64,000 nt of DNA from Paenibacillus methanolicus (GCF_008124765.1 NZ_VNHS01000005.1:124001-188000); one strand, 5' to 3'. Numbered from the stretch's first letter, positions 51,214-60,452 are shown. Numbers and translations: made by a program. Notes: generated by a model from the letters alone, not told the origin.

Positions 51214-52116
51214 CTAGAGACGGCCGGTCTTCCGGCCAAGCGGCTGCTCGCTCCACTGCTTGCGGTAGCGGTGCGGGGTCATGCCGTATCGGTCCTTGAA
51301 CACTTTGCAGAAGTGGGAGGCGCTCGTCATGCCGACTTCTTCCGCGATTCGGGCTACGGCCATGTCGGTCGATTGCAGCAGAAGCACCGCTTGCTGCATC
51401 CGCTTGGCGGTCAAATAGTCGGTGATGCTGCTGCCCGTGCACGCCTTGAACAGATGGGACAAGTGGTAGGTCGACAGATGAAGATCCCGGCTCATGCTCG
51501 TAAGCCGCAGCGGCTCCCGGTAGTGCCGGTCCAGCCACTCCATCATGCGCTCGGCCTGATGGGGCTTCCGCAGTTCCTCCGGCTTCGCCGCTTGATGCCG
51601 TTTCTCCCACAGCGGCTTCAAGGCGCGGAAGAAGGCGACGAGGAAGAGCGAGCATTCCTCCATGCGCCGGTCCCGGGTCAGACCGAAGACTCGCTCGTCC
51701 AAGTCGAGCAGCGTGCCCGCGACCGATTCCAGGTCCGGTTCGTGCCAGACGCGGGTGGCCAGCTTTCCTTTGTGCAGATGCCGGAAGAAGGCTTGGAGCG
51801 CGGGCCACGGCGTCAAATAGGCGTCGTAGGAGGAAGGCTCGTAATGGACGATGGAGCGCACGAAGGGCTGGCCCTCGCCAAGCTCCATTTGGACGTGATG
51901 CAGCTGGTACGGCTGAAAGACGCATATGCAGCCGGCGCCGACCTCGTAATGGACGCCGTCGAGAATGATCGTCCCGCGGCCTTCGTGCACGAGGAGCAGC
52001 TCGACGCCTTGATGGGCGTGGAACGTGCCTCGGAACTGGTCGGCGTTCTGGCTCGTGCGCCGGTGCGCGTAATAGAGTGGCGTTTCTTTGAGATCGATCG
52101 GCTGGATGTACGTCAT
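51214..52116 (-). CDS. AraC-family regulator next to the mannonate genes
   Basis: A protein of 300 residues; ATG 52116 with GGAGGCC. The N-terminal cupin domain (FRGTFHAHQGVELLLVHEGR ... FQPYQLHHV) should bind a sugar or sugar acid. Two helix-turn-helix motifs follow at the C-terminus: LTSMSRDLHLSTYHLSHLFK and RIAEEVGMTSASHFCKVFKD, ending GMTPHRYRKQW. It is divergent from uxuA with a 111-base shared region carrying a tandem 10-nt repeat, so it probably controls that operon in response to an uronate-derived signal. Confidence 0.9.
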   Translation of the reverse strand: MTYIQPIDLKETPLYYAHRRTSQNADQFRGTFHAHQGVELLLVHEGRGTIILDGVHYEVGAGCICVFQPYQLHHVQMELGEGQPFVRSIVHYEPSSYDAYLTPWPALQAFFRHLHKGKLATRVWHEPDLESVAGTLLDLDERVFGLTRDRRMEECSLFLVAFFRALKPLWEKRHQAAKPEELRKPHQAERMMEWLDRHYREPLRLTSMSRDLHLSTYHLSHLFKACTGSSITDYLTAKRMQQAVLLLQSTDMAVARIAEEVGMTSASHFCKVFKDRYGMTPHRYRKQWSEQPLGRKTGRL

Positions 52117-52134
52117 GCGGTCACGGCCTCCATG

Positions 52135-52183
52135 TCGCGTAATCTCGTGTAATCGAGCGGATAGGTTCTAGCGTTAGTATAAA
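52135..52183 (+). promoter_or_regulatory. Promoter of uxuA with candidate AraC operator
   Basis: TCGCGTAATC TCGTGTAATC (52135-52154) is a tandem direct repeat with nine of ten positions identical, followed by TATAAA (52178-52183) as -10 box. The -35 position has no recognisable hexamer. Direct 10-nt half-sites just upstream of -35 are the usual arrangement for AraC-type activators. Confidence 0.6.
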
Positions 52184-52227
52184 GCGGCAGTTCGGAATTG
52201 CAAGCGCAAAAAAGGAGGCGTCAAGCG

Positions 52228-53316
52228 ATGAGAATGGTATTTCGGTGGTATGGCGAAGGCAACGACACGGTCACGCTTCGGCAGATCAAGCAGATTCCCG
52301 GCGTGGAAGGCATCGTATGGGCGCTGCACGACGTGCCGGCCGGAGAAGAGTGGCCGATGGACAAGATCGCGGCGTATAAGGAGCTGGCCGATACGTACGG
52401 CTTGCACCTGGAGGTCGTCGAGAGCGTCAACGTGCACGAAGACATCAAGCTCGGCTTGCCGACGCGCGAGCGCTATATCGACAACTACAAGAAGACGATC
52501 GAGAAGCTGGCGAGCGTCGGCGTCAAAGTCGTCTGCTACAACTTCATGCCCGTATTCGATTGGGTGCGGACGGATATGCATAAGGAGCTTGCGGACGGTT
52601 CGACCGCCTTATTCCTGGAGAAAGCGAAGATCGAGGCGATGGACCCGCGGGAGCTGGTGCGCGCGATAGCGGGCAATCCGGATTTCACGATGCCGGGCTG
52701 GGAGCCGGAGCGGCTGGCGCGCTTAAGCGAGCTGTTCGACGCGTACCGCGAGGTGACGGAGGACGATCTGCGGGACAATCTCCGTTACTTCTTGGAGCAG
52801 ATCATCCCGACGGCGGAGCGGTGCGGCATCCGGATGGCGATCCATCCCGACGACCCGCCGTATTCGGTGTTCGGGCTTCCGCGCGTCGTCAAGCACGCGG
52901 CGGATCTTCGGGCCATTCTCGGTTTCGCGGACAGTACGGCCAACGGCATCACGCTGTGCAGCGGATCGCTCGGCGTCCGCCAAGGCAACGACATTCCGGC
53001 GATGGCGCGGGAGTTCGCGGGACGCATCCCGTTCGCCCATCTCCGCAACGTGCGCGTATACGAGAACGGCGATTTCATCGAGACGTCGCATCGCGCCGAA
53101 GACGGCACCGTCGATATGTGCGGCATCGTGCAGGCGCTCCACGAGACCGGATTTGGCGGCTACGCCAGACCGGACCACGGCCGGCACATTTGGGAGGAGC
53201 AATGCAGGCCGGGCTACGGGCTGTACGACCGCGCGCTCGGCATCATGTATCTCTGGGGTATCTGGGATTCGTTGGGGCGCGGCAAGCAAACGAAAAGGGA
53301 GGCGTTTAGCGTATGA
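52228..53316 (+). CDS. uxuA: Mannonate dehydratase
   Basis: A protein of 362 residues; ATG 52228 with AAAAAGGAGGCG. It opens [20 protein letters not shown] and contains [53 protein letters not shown] and [14 protein letters not shown], closing with [11 protein letters not shown], all signatures of UxuA. The enzyme dehydrates D-mannonate to 2-keto-3-deoxygluconate, a step of glucuronate catabolism, using a divalent metal held by the His/Cys/Asp residues of these motifs. It is coupled by ATGA overlap to the reductase gene downstream. Confidence 0.95.
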   Translation: MRMVFRWYGEGNDTVTLRQIKQIPGVEGIVWALHDVPAGEEWPMDKIAAYKELADTYGLHLEVVESVNVHEDIKLGLPTRERYIDNYKKTIEKLASVGVKVVCYNFMPVFDWVRTDMHKELADGSTALFLEKAKIEAMDPRELVRAIAGNPDFTMPGWEPERLARLSELFDAYREVTEDDLRDNLRYFLEQIIPTAERCGIRMAIHPDDPPYSVFGLPRVVKHAADLRAILGFADSTANGITLCSGSLGVRQGNDIPAMAREFAGRIPFAHLRNVRVYENGDFIETSHRAEDGTVDMCGIVQALHETGFGGYARPDHGRHIWEEQCRPGYGLYDRALGIMYLWGIWDSLGRGKQTKREAFSV

Positions 53317-54161
53317 GCGGACGGCATGAGAGTTTGAGCGGCCGCGTCGCGGTCATTACCGGCGGCAGCGGCGTGTTGTGTTCGGCGATGGCGAAGGAGC
53401 TGGCCGCGCATGGCGTCAAGGTCGCGGTGCTGAATCGGACGGCCGAGAAGGGCGAGGCGGTGGCGGAGGAAATCCGTCGAGCGGGCGGAGAGGCGATCGC
53501 CGTTGCCTGCAACGTGCTGGATCAAGCAAGCGTCGCCGCGGCGGAGGCGACGGTGCGCGAGCGGCTGGGCGCGTGCGACATCTTGATCAACGGCGCGGGC
53601 GGCAACCATCCGGACGGCATTACGAGCAAGGAGATCTTCGAGCGGGCCGACCTGGACGATCCCGAGGTCAAGACGTTCTTCGACCTGACGGTGGCGGGCT
53701 TCTCCGACGTGCTGCATCTGAATTTCCTCGGCACGCTGATCCCGAGTCAAGTATTCGGCCGCGGAATGACCGAGCGAGAAGGCGCCGTCATCATCAACAT
53801 CTCGTCGATGAGCGCGCCGAGCCCGATGACGAAGGTGCCGGCTTACAGCGCGGCGAAGGCGGCGGTCGACAACTTCACGCAGTGGCTGGCCGTTCATATG
53901 GCCGAGGCCGGCATCCGGGTGAACGCGATCGCGCCGGGCTTCTTCCTGACGGAGCAGAACCGCCGGCTGCTGACGAACGAGGACGGCTCGTTGACCGAGC
54001 GTTCGCGCAAAATCATCGCCCACACGCCGATGCGCCGGTTCGGCGAGCCGAAGGATCTGCTCGGCACGCTGCTGTGGCTGGCGGATTCCGACGCTTCCGG
54101 CTTCGTTACCGGCGTGACCGTCCCGGTGGACGGCGGATTCATGGCGTATTCGGGCGTGTGA
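53313..54161 (+). CDS. uxuB: SDR oxidoreductase, probable D-mannonate oxidoreductase
   Basis: A protein of 282 residues; the ATG overlaps the uxuA stop, with AAAAGGGAGGCG upstream. Short-chain dehydrogenase features: the cofactor motif [24 protein letters not shown], Ser in IINISSMSA and the YSAAK active-site pair. The insertion [20 protein letters not shown] is typical of the fructuronate/mannonate reductase branch in Bacillota. By context it converts D-fructuronate to D-mannonate, the substrate of UxuA. The gene symbol rests on this context; a close gluconate-type SDR cannot be excluded. Confidence 0.8.
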   Translation: MSGRHESLSGRVAVITGGSGVLCSAMAKELAAHGVKVAVLNRTAEKGEAVAEEIRRAGGEAIAVACNVLDQASVAAAEATVRERLGACDILINGAGGNHPDGITSKEIFERADLDDPEVKTFFDLTVAGFSDVLHLNFLGTLIPSQVFGRGMTEREGAVIINISSMSAPSPMTKVPAYSAAKAAVDNFTQWLAVHMAEAGIRVNAIAPGFFLTEQNRRLLTNEDGSLTERSRKIIAHTPMRRFGEPKDLLGTLLWLADSDASGFVTGVTVPVDGGFMAYSGV

Positions 54162-54218
54162 GGACGCCTAACGCCTCTCGATATTCCCGCCGCGCGGCCT
54201 ACCGCCGCGCGCGATTCC

Positions 54219-54246
54219 AAACCCTGCCGCCAAGGCAGGGTTTTTC
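54219..54246 (+). terminator. Terminator of the uxuA-uxuB operon
   Basis: AAACCCTGCC pairs with GGCAGGGTTT around a short loop (about 54219-54243), followed by TTT. Confidence 0.8.
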
Positions 54247-54278
54247 TGCTGCATGGACGGTGCTCGCTTGGAAAATAC

Positions 54279-54339
54279 TGTACGTGCGTACATTTTTCTC
54301 GGACAGGTCTTGTCGCTGCGCCCGGGACGCCCCTATAAT
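54279..54339 (+). promoter_or_regulatory. Promoter of the second kinase operon with palindrome
   Basis: The perfect 14-bp palindrome TGTACGTGCGTACA (54279-54292) lies 17 bases upstream of TTGTCG (54310-54315), which with an 18-base spacer and TATAAT (54334-54339) forms a promoter. The palindrome is a candidate operator; the cognate protein is unknown. Confidence 0.6.
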
Positions 54340-54390
54340 AAAGCACATTCCCATGAACGAGGACTTAAGCGGGCGAAAGGAAGGAAATGC

Positions 54391-56130
54391 ATGCGGGCAT
54401 GGCTTCAAAATTACAATACATTGCGCAATCAGATATTAGCCGTCTGCCTGCTGGTCATGGCGCTCGTGCTCTGCTTCGTCGGGCTGGTCACCTACAACCG
54501 GGTGTCCGCGCTGATCACGAACAACGCGGAGCGCCAGCTGCAGCAGACCGCTTTCGAAGCGACCGGCAGATTGGAAACGCTTTATCGGCAGGTGGACATG
54601 CTCTCCAGCCAAGTGATGACGACCGGCGACGTGCAGCAGCTTCTCCTGCAGGAGGCGAAGGGGCGCCAAGCCGGCTTCCAGCAGAGGCAAGCCGTCATGC
54701 AGAGCGTCGGCACGTTCCAGGTGTATTCGGACGGCATCCACGCGTTCGACTTGTACACGGACGATTACCGCAGCCTGTTCCCGCTGGACGATACGACGCT
54801 TATAACCCGTATCGGACCCGACCGGGTGCGCCAGGCGGACGAGGCGCGCGGCAGGCTGGTCTGGATCGGGGAGGACCCGCGAGACCCGGCGTATTTCCTC
54901 GCATTGCGCCAGGTGCGGCTGATGGATCATTGGTTCGAGCCCGGCGGGTATTTGCTCGTGCGCATCAACCGCGACTATTTCCAGCTGGGCGACGAGAACG
55001 CGGACAGCCAGCGGGAGTACATGATGCTGTTCGACGAGCGGGAGGGGTTGATCGCCTCCAACTACGAGCGTGCCGAGGAGATTGGATTCAATACCGCCGG
55101 CGAGCGAGAGTTGACGCTTGGCCAAGAGGAATATATCCGCGTCGACCGCAGCTCGGTGCTGACGGGCTGGAAGCTGGTCATTCTGTCGCCGGTCAGCAGT
55201 CTGACCGAAGGCATTAACGTGCTGCGGACGGCGATCGTCGTCTCGGGGGCCGTCGGATTCCTGATCTGCCTTGTCTGCTCGTTCTTCCTCTCGGCGATGA
55301 TTACCCGGCCGATTCTGCGGCTGATCAAGACGATGCGCGGCGCGCGACTCGGCGAGCTGCGGCCCAGCCCCGAGATGCATTCGACGGTCGAGCTGAACGA
55401 GCTGACGAAGACGTATAACGGGCTCGTCGGCCATATGAACGATCTCATCCAGGTCATCTACGAAAAGGAACTGGTGCGCAGCCGAACGGAGCTGAAAGCG
55501 CTGCAGGCGCAGATCAATCCGCACTTCCTGTACAACACGCTGGAGGCGCTCTACTGGGCGCTCCAGGACAAGGACGAGGAGGAGCTGGCCGATCTCGTCG
55601 TGGCGATGTCGGAGCTGTTCCGTTATACGATCGGCAACGATAACCAGAGCGAGTGGGTGAGCGTCAAGGAAGAGCTGGAGCATGTCGAGCGCTATATGGC
55701 GCTCATGAAGCTGCGCTTCGGCGATCAGCTCGCGTGGCGGATCGCCGCGCCGGAGGCGTGCTTGTCCGTGCGGATGCCGAAGCTGCTCATCCAGCCGCTC
55801 GTCGAGAACGCCATTCTCCACGGGGCGGGCAACAAGAAGGGAGCGGGCTCGGTGTCCCTCGTCATCCGCCCTTCGGAGGACGGGGCGAAGTGGACGATCC
55901 GGGTGCAGGACGACGGACCCGGCATGGACGGCGCGCTCGTGCAGGAGCTGATGCGCTCGCTCGGCTCGGGCGGATTCTCGACCGGCAAGGGCAGCGGACT
56001 GGCGCTCGCCAACGTGAACAAGCGGATACAGCTGTATTATAAAGACGACGAGCTGGGCGGGCTGACGATCGCAAGCGTCCCCGGCGAAGGCACGGTCGTC
56101 GGATTCGAAATACCGGGAGGTGCGCCATGA
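54391..56130 (+). CDS. YesM-type sensor histidine kinase (xylan locus)
   Basis: A protein of 579 residues; ATG 54391 with GAAAGGAAGGAAA. TM1 (about 13-35, QILAVCLLVMALVLCFVGLV), an extracellular sensor domain (about 36-280), TM2 (about 285-305) and a HAMP linker lead to phospho-acceptor His378 in LQAQINPHFLYNTLEALYW. The ATPase domain has LVENAILHGAGNKK and VQDDGPGMDG. It signals to the regulator encoded in the overlapping gene at 56127. The downstream importer and GH52 gene suggest a xylo-oligosaccharide or aldouronate as the stimulus. Confidence 0.92.
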   Translation: MRAWLQNYNTLRNQILAVCLLVMALVLCFVGLVTYNRVSALITNNAERQLQQTAFEATGRLETLYRQVDMLSSQVMTTGDVQQLLLQEAKGRQAGFQQRQAVMQSVGTFQVYSDGIHAFDLYTDDYRSLFPLDDTTLITRIGPDRVRQADEARGRLVWIGEDPRDPAYFLALRQVRLMDHWFEPGGYLLVRINRDYFQLGDENADSQREYMMLFDEREGLIASNYERAEEIGFNTAGERELTLGQEEYIRVDRSSVLTGWKLVILSPVSSLTEGINVLRTAIVVSGAVGFLICLVCSFFLSAMITRPILRLIKTMRGARLGELRPSPEMHSTVELNELTKTYNGLVGHMNDLIQVIYEKELVRSRTELKALQAQINPHFLYNTLEALYWALQDKDEEELADLVVAMSELFRYTIGNDNQSEWVSVKEELEHVERYMALMKLRFGDQLAWRIAAPEACLSVRMPKLLIQPLVENAILHGAGNKKGAGSVSLVIRPSEDGAKWTIRVQDDGPGMDGALVQELMRSLGSGGFSTGKGSGLALANVNKRIQLYYKDDELGGLTIASVPGEGTVVGFEIPGGAP

Positions 56131-56909
56131 AGAACGGCACGACGATCTTGATCGTGGACGACGAGCCGCGGACGCGGCAAGGACTGAAGAAAACGCTGGA
56201 GACGTGGGCGGCAAGCGGCTGCGAGATCGTCACGGCGGAGAACGGCGACGAGGCGCTCGATATCGCGTCGAAGCGGCCGGTTCATCTGCTGTTGACCGAT
56301 ATCCGGATGCCCGAGATGAACGGGCTGGAGCTGATCAAGGCGATCCGCGCGGGCGGGAGCGATCCCGTCGTCGTCCTGCTCTCGGGCTACTCCGAATTCG
56401 AATACGCGCAGGAGGGCATCCGGCTGGGGGTCGTCAATTATTTGCTGAAGCCGGTGCAGAAGGCCAAGCTGCTGGAGGCGGTGGAGGAAGCGCTGCGGGT
56501 TGCGAAGGAGCGGCTGCGGACGGGCGCCATGGAGAAAATCGTGGACAAGGAGCTTGCCGCGATGCGCGAGGAGGACCGTCTCGTCCCGCAGCCGATCCAG
56601 GAGGCGATTCGCTACATCGAGGCGAACGTGAAGCAAGCCGTGACCTTGCGCGAGGTGGCCGAGCATGTCCATTTGAACGCGAGCTACTTCAGCTCCTTGT
56701 TCAAGGAGAAGACGGGCATGACGTTCAGCGAGTTCGTCGTGCGCGGCAAGATGCAGGCGGCCAAGAAGCTGCTCTACTCGACGGGCATGCCGATCGCGGA
56801 CATCGCCGAAGAGGTCGGCTACGCGACGGCCAAATATTTCATCACGCTGTTCAAGGAATACGAAGGCATGACGCCGAGCCAGTACCGCAAGGAGCTGCCG
56901 GATCGCTAG
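56127..56909 (+). CDS. Response regulator with AraC DNA-binding domain (xylan locus)
   Basis: A protein of 260 residues; the ATG overlaps the kinase stop. The receiver domain (1-125) has D11/D12 and phospho-acceptor Asp58 (LTDIRMPEMNG), Ser in LLSGYSEF and Lys in YLLKPV. Two AraC-type helix-turn-helix motifs form residues about 155-255 (LREVAEHVHLNASYFSSLFK and DIAEEVGYATAKYFITLFKE, ending GMTPSQYRK). Unlike the regulator at 6009 it lacks a long middle region, being about half the length. It should activate the importer operon at 57045. Confidence 0.92.
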   Translation: MKNGTTILIVDDEPRTRQGLKKTLETWAASGCEIVTAENGDEALDIASKRPVHLLLTDIRMPEMNGLELIKAIRAGGSDPVVVLLSGYSEFEYAQEGIRLGVVNYLLKPVQKAKLLEAVEEALRVAKERLRTGAMEKIVDKELAAMREEDRLVPQPIQEAIRYIEANVKQAVTLREVAEHVHLNASYFSSLFKEKTGMTFSEFVVRGKMQAAKKLLYSTGMPIADIAEEVGYATAKYFITLFKEYEGMTPSQYRKELPDR

Positions 56910-56992
56910 AAGTCCGGTGAAGAAGACGCCAACCTAAAAATATCGGACTTTTCCCTAATCGCCGTGACCTTATCGGGTAGCCCATGAAGCGC

Positions 56993-57018
56993 TATCATTG
57001 GAAATGTAACCGCTATCC
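56993..57018 (+). promoter_or_regulatory. -10 box and cre-like site before the xylan importer
   Basis: TATCAT (56993-56998) is a plausible -10 box. TGTAACCGCTATCC (57005-57018) matches the CcpA cre consensus TGNAANCGNTNWCA at all but the last position and would lie at the transcription start, a position typical for catabolite repression. An interrupted inverted repeat AAGTCCG/CGGACTT (56910-56916 and 56944-56950) lies further upstream. Confidence 0.55.
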
Positions 57019-57044
57019 TTAGCGACAAAGGGGAGAAGAAAAAC

Positions 57045-58421
57045 ATGTTCAAGAAAAAACCATTAACGGTCGCCATGACCGTCGCGCTCGCTTCCGCGCT
57101 GGCGCTGACCGGGTGCGGCAGCAGCAATAACAACGGCAACGCGGCAGGCGAGACCAATACGGGCGGCAACGCGCCGGCCGAGGGCAATGCGGGCGGCAAT
57201 GCCGCAACGGCGGAGAAGGTCACGCTCAAGATGATGCACCTGTGGCCGGCCGGCAGCTCCAAGCAGCAGAACATGATCGTCAACGATATCATCGCCCAGT
57301 ACCAGGAAGCGAATCCGAACGTGACGATCAAGCAAGAGATTCTGGAGAACGAGCAGTACAAGAACAAACTGAAAGTGCTCTCCGCCTCGAACGACCTGCC
57401 GGACGTCGGCATGACGTGGGCGGCGGGCTTCCTGACGCCGTACGTGAAAGGCCAGCTGTTCGCGCCGCTCGACGATACGCTCGAAGGCGGCCTGAAGGAT
57501 TCGTTCGTCTCCGGCACGACCGAGGCGTACGCGGTGGACGGCAAGACCTATGCGCTGCCGCTGGAACTGAACATTACGCCGGTGTATTACAACAAAGCCA
57601 TTTTCAGCAAATACAATCTTGAAGTGCCGCAGACGTACGCCGACTTCCAGAAGGTCGTCGAGACGCTCCAGAGCAACGGCGTCGCGCCGATCGCGCTCGG
57701 CAACAAGGACCGCTGGACCGGCTCGCTCTGGTACATGTATCTGGCCGACAGGCTGGGCGGACCGGAGACGCTGAAGAACGCGATCAACCGGAGCGGCTCC
57801 TTCGAGGATCCGAGCCTGGTGAAGGCGGCCGAAGACGTGCAGGCGCTCGTGAACGGCAGCGCGTTCAACAAAGGCTTCAACGGCCTCTCCAACGACGAGG
57901 GCAAATCCGAATTCATGAACGGCAAGGCGGCCATGTACCTGATGGGCACGTGGGAGCTGCCGAACTTCACGACGAACGAATCGGTTCCGCAGGAATTCCG
58001 CGACAGCGTCGGCTTCTTCAAGTTCCCGACGATCGAGGGCGGCAAGGGCAACATCGACAGCTGGGTCGGCGGACCGGGCGTCGGGCTGTTCGTCGCCGAG
58101 AACTCGAAGGTGAAGGAAGAGGCGAAGAAATTCGTCAAGTTCTTCGTCGAGAAGTGGGGCGAGCAGTCGGTGACCAAGGCGGGCGTCATCCCGGCGACCA
58201 AGGTCGACACGTCCAAGGTGCAGCTGCCGCAAATGTACATCGACATTCTGAACGAGCTGGGCAAGGCGAGCAACATCACGCTGTTCGCGGACGTGCAGAT
58301 GAGCCCGGCCGTCGCCCAGACCCACCTGAACATGATCCAGGCGCTGTTCGGCAAGGAAGTATCGCCGGCGGACTTCGCGAAGAACCACGAAGAAGCGCTG
58401 AAGCAGGAAGCGGGCAAGTAA
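57045..58421 (+). CDS. Family-1 sugar-binding lipoprotein (xylan locus)
   Basis: A protein of 458 residues; ATG 57045 with AAAGGGGAG. The lipobox is ALTGC with lipidated Cys24, followed by an Asn/Gly-rich linker (about 25-58). The binding domain includes IIAQYQEANPNVTIKQEIL, NDLPDVGMTWAAGFLTPYVK, PLELNITPVYYNKAIFSKYN and FMNGKAAMYLMGTWELPNF, the pattern of family-1 (MalE/UgpB) proteins. Presumed ligand: xylo-oligosaccharide. A stem-loop after the gene probably lowers expression of the permeases relative to the binding protein. Confidence 0.92.
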   Translation: MFKKKPLTVAMTVALASALALTGCGSSNNNGNAAGETNTGGNAPAEGNAGGNAATAEKVTLKMMHLWPAGSSKQQNMIVNDIIAQYQEANPNVTIKQEILENEQYKNKLKVLSASNDLPDVGMTWAAGFLTPYVKGQLFAPLDDTLEGGLKDSFVSGTTEAYAVDGKTYALPLELNITPVYYNKAIFSKYNLEVPQTYADFQKVVETLQSNGVAPIALGNKDRWTGSLWYMYLADRLGGPETLKNAINRSGSFEDPSLVKAAEDVQALVNGSAFNKGFNGLSNDEGKSEFMNGKAAMYLMGTWELPNFTTNESVPQEFRDSVGFFKFPTIEGGKGNIDSWVGGPGVGLFVAENSKVKEEAKKFVKFFVEKWGEQSVTKAGVIPATKVDTSKVQLPQMYIDILNELGKASNITLFADVQMSPAVAQTHLNMIQALFGKEVSPADFAKNHEEALKQEAGK

Positions 58422-58460
58422 CCGCGGTCGTGTAATCGCAAGTCAACAAGGAATCCCGAG

Positions 58461-58506
58461 GAAAAGGACATATCCCCCCTTAGGTGCGCGATATGTCCTT
58501 TTCTGC
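58461..58506 (+). terminator. Stem-loop between binding-protein and permease genes
   Basis: GAAAAGGACATATC (58461-58474) pairs perfectly over 14 bp with GATATGTCCTTTTC (58490-58503). The T-rich end of the second arm makes it terminator-like. Since the permease genes lie downstream on the same strand, partial termination or mRNA 3'-end protection is likely. Confidence 0.75.
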
Positions 58507-58672
58507 ACCCAAAAAGCCCGATAGCGGGGCAAAAACGCGCGAAAACGCGTCCCGCTGGCGTGCAACCACCCTCAAATCAAGCAGCAACCGGCAACCGGTG
58601 AAGGCGCATGCCCGGACTGGTCTTGAACCTTGGCAGGGCTGCGTAACGTTCACCCGAAGGAGCGTGTCTCGA

Positions 58673-59551
58673 ATGGATAAAGTCATGTCGAACAAAAAAA
58701 TGATCGCGTTGTACGTGCTGCCGGCGCTGGCGCTGGTGCTCGCGCTGATCTACGTGCCGATCGTGCTCACCGGCTATTACGGCCTCATGAAGTGGGACGG
58801 CATCGGCGCCATGGAATTCGTCGGCCTCGACAACTACAGCAGGCTCGTCCAAGACTCCGCCTTCTGGCAGAGCGCCTACCACGCGCTGCTGCTCGCGCTC
58901 TTCTCCGCGCTGAGCCTCATCGCGTACTTGGCGGTGGCGCTCGTCCTCTCCGGCGAGATCAAGGGCGCGAACCTGCTGCGCAAAATATACCTCATCCCGA
59001 TGCTGCTCTCGTCGGTGGCTATCGCGCAGTTGTGGCTGAAGATTTATCACCCGACCAACGGCGTCGTGAACAGCTTGCTCGCCTCGCTCGGATTCGAAGG
59101 GACAATCGAGTGGCTGTCGGATACGCGCATCGTGCTCATCGCGATTTTCATTCCGATCATCTGGCAGTACGCGGGCTTCTATATTCTCATCTACTACGCG
59201 GCGCTGAAGAACATCCCGTCTTCGCTCGTAGAGGCGGCGCGGATCGATGGGGCGAACCCGCTTCAGATCGCGCTTCGCGTCAAGCTGCCGCTCATCGCGA
59301 GCGTCTCGAAGGTGACGGTGGTGCTCGCCATCGTCGGCTCGCTCAAGTATTTCGACCTCATCTACGTCATGACCGACGGCGGCCCGAACGGCGCCAGCGA
59401 AGTGATGGCGTCTTATATGTACGACCAGGCGTTCCGCAGCTTCGACTTCGGCTACGGCAGCGCGATCGGCTTCTTCCTGCTGCTCATCTGCCTCGTCGTC
59501 ACGTGGCTGATCCGCAAGCTGACCGCCGGCGAAGAGATCCAATATTCGTAA
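58673..59551 (+). CDS. Sugar ABC transporter permease, MalF/UgpA type
   Basis: A protein of 292 residues; ATG 58673 with GAAGGAGCG. Six membrane helices, beginning MIALYVLPALALVLALIYVP. The EAA loop reads IPSSLVEAARIDGANPLQIA and the C-terminal part has LKYFDLIYVMTDGGP, typical of the MalF-like partner in CUT1 importers. A 250-base leader with the stem-loop separates it from the binding-protein gene. It acts with the permease at 59571. Confidence 0.92.
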   Translation: MDKVMSNKKMIALYVLPALALVLALIYVPIVLTGYYGLMKWDGIGAMEFVGLDNYSRLVQDSAFWQSAYHALLLALFSALSLIAYLAVALVLSGEIKGANLLRKIYLIPMLLSSVAIAQLWLKIYHPTNGVVNSLLASLGFEGTIEWLSDTRIVLIAIFIPIIWQYAGFYILIYYAALKNIPSSLVEAARIDGANPLQIALRVKLPLIASVSKVTVVLAIVGSLKYFDLIYVMTDGGPNGASEVMASYMYDQAFRSFDFGYGSAIGFFLLLICLVVTWLIRKLTAGEEIQYS

Positions 59552-59570
59552 CGAGAGGAGCGACCGTATT

Positions 59571-60452
59571 ATGGCACAAACATTAGCCGCGCCGGGGTCG
59601 GCCGCGCGCGCCGCTGGCCGTCCCGCCGGACGCGTATTCGGCATGGCGCTCCTGTACGCCGTGCTGGGCGCGATCGCCGTCCTGCAAGTTTTTCCGCTCA
59701 TCTGGCTGCTGTTCTTCTCCTTGAAGGACAACCAGGAAGTGTTCAATATGTCTCCCTTCGCCCTGCCGACCGATCCCAAGTGGGAAAATTACGCGAAGGT
59801 GTGGACCGAAGGCAACATTAGCCGGTATTTCTTCAACAGCGTCTGGTACACGGTCGCGGCGGTCGTCTTGACCGTGCTGCTGGCGAGTCTAGTCACGTTC
59901 GCGCTGACGCGGATGAACTGGAAGCTGAAGAAGCCGGTGCTCGGCCTGTTCATGGTCGGCATCATGATTCCGATCCACTCGACGCTCATTCCGTTGTTCC
60001 AAATGTTCATGAAAGCGAACCTGACGGACCATCCGCTGTCGATCATTCTGACCTATACCGCCTTCAATCTGCCGCTGACGATCATGATTCTGCTCGGCTT
60101 TTACCAGACGCTGCCGCGCGAGGTCGAAGAGGCGGCGGTCATGGACGGCTGTTCGGTCAATCGAATATTCTTCCAAATCATTCTGCCGATGACGGCTTCG
60201 GTAATCGCGACGACGGTTATCATCAACATGATCTACAACTGGAACGAGTTCGTATTCGTCAACACGTTCATCAGCTCGGACGGGCTCAAGACGCTCACCG
60301 TCGGCATCCAGAACTTCATCGGCCAATATACGACGGACTGGGGCGCGATAGGCGCGACGCTCATGATCAGCATTTTGCCGATTCTGATCGTGTTCTTCAT
60401 CCTCAGCAACCGGATCGTCGAAGGCATGACGGCCGGTTCGGTCAAAGGGTAA
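59571..60452 (+). CDS. Sugar ABC transporter permease, MalG/UgpE type
   Basis: A protein of 293 residues; ATG 59571 with GAGAGGAGCG, 19 bases after the previous stop. Six membrane helices; the EAA loop reads LPREVEEAAVMDGCSVNRIF, and the end VEGMTAGSVKG is characteristic. It is the second membrane subunit of the CUT1 importer and lies directly before the GH52 gene. Confidence 0.92.
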   Translation: MAQTLAAPGSAARAAGRPAGRVFGMALLYAVLGAIAVLQVFPLIWLLFFSLKDNQEVFNMSPFALPTDPKWENYAKVWTEGNISRYFFNSVWYTVAAVVLTVLLASLVTFALTRMNWKLKKPVLGLFMVGIMIPIHSTLIPLFQMFMKANLTDHPLSIILTYTAFNLPLTIMILLGFYQTLPREVEEAAVMDGCSVNRIFFQIILPMTASVIATTVIINMIYNWNEFVFVNTFISSDGLKTLTVGIQNFIGQYTTDWGAIGATLMISILPILIVFFILSNRIVEGMTAGSVKG

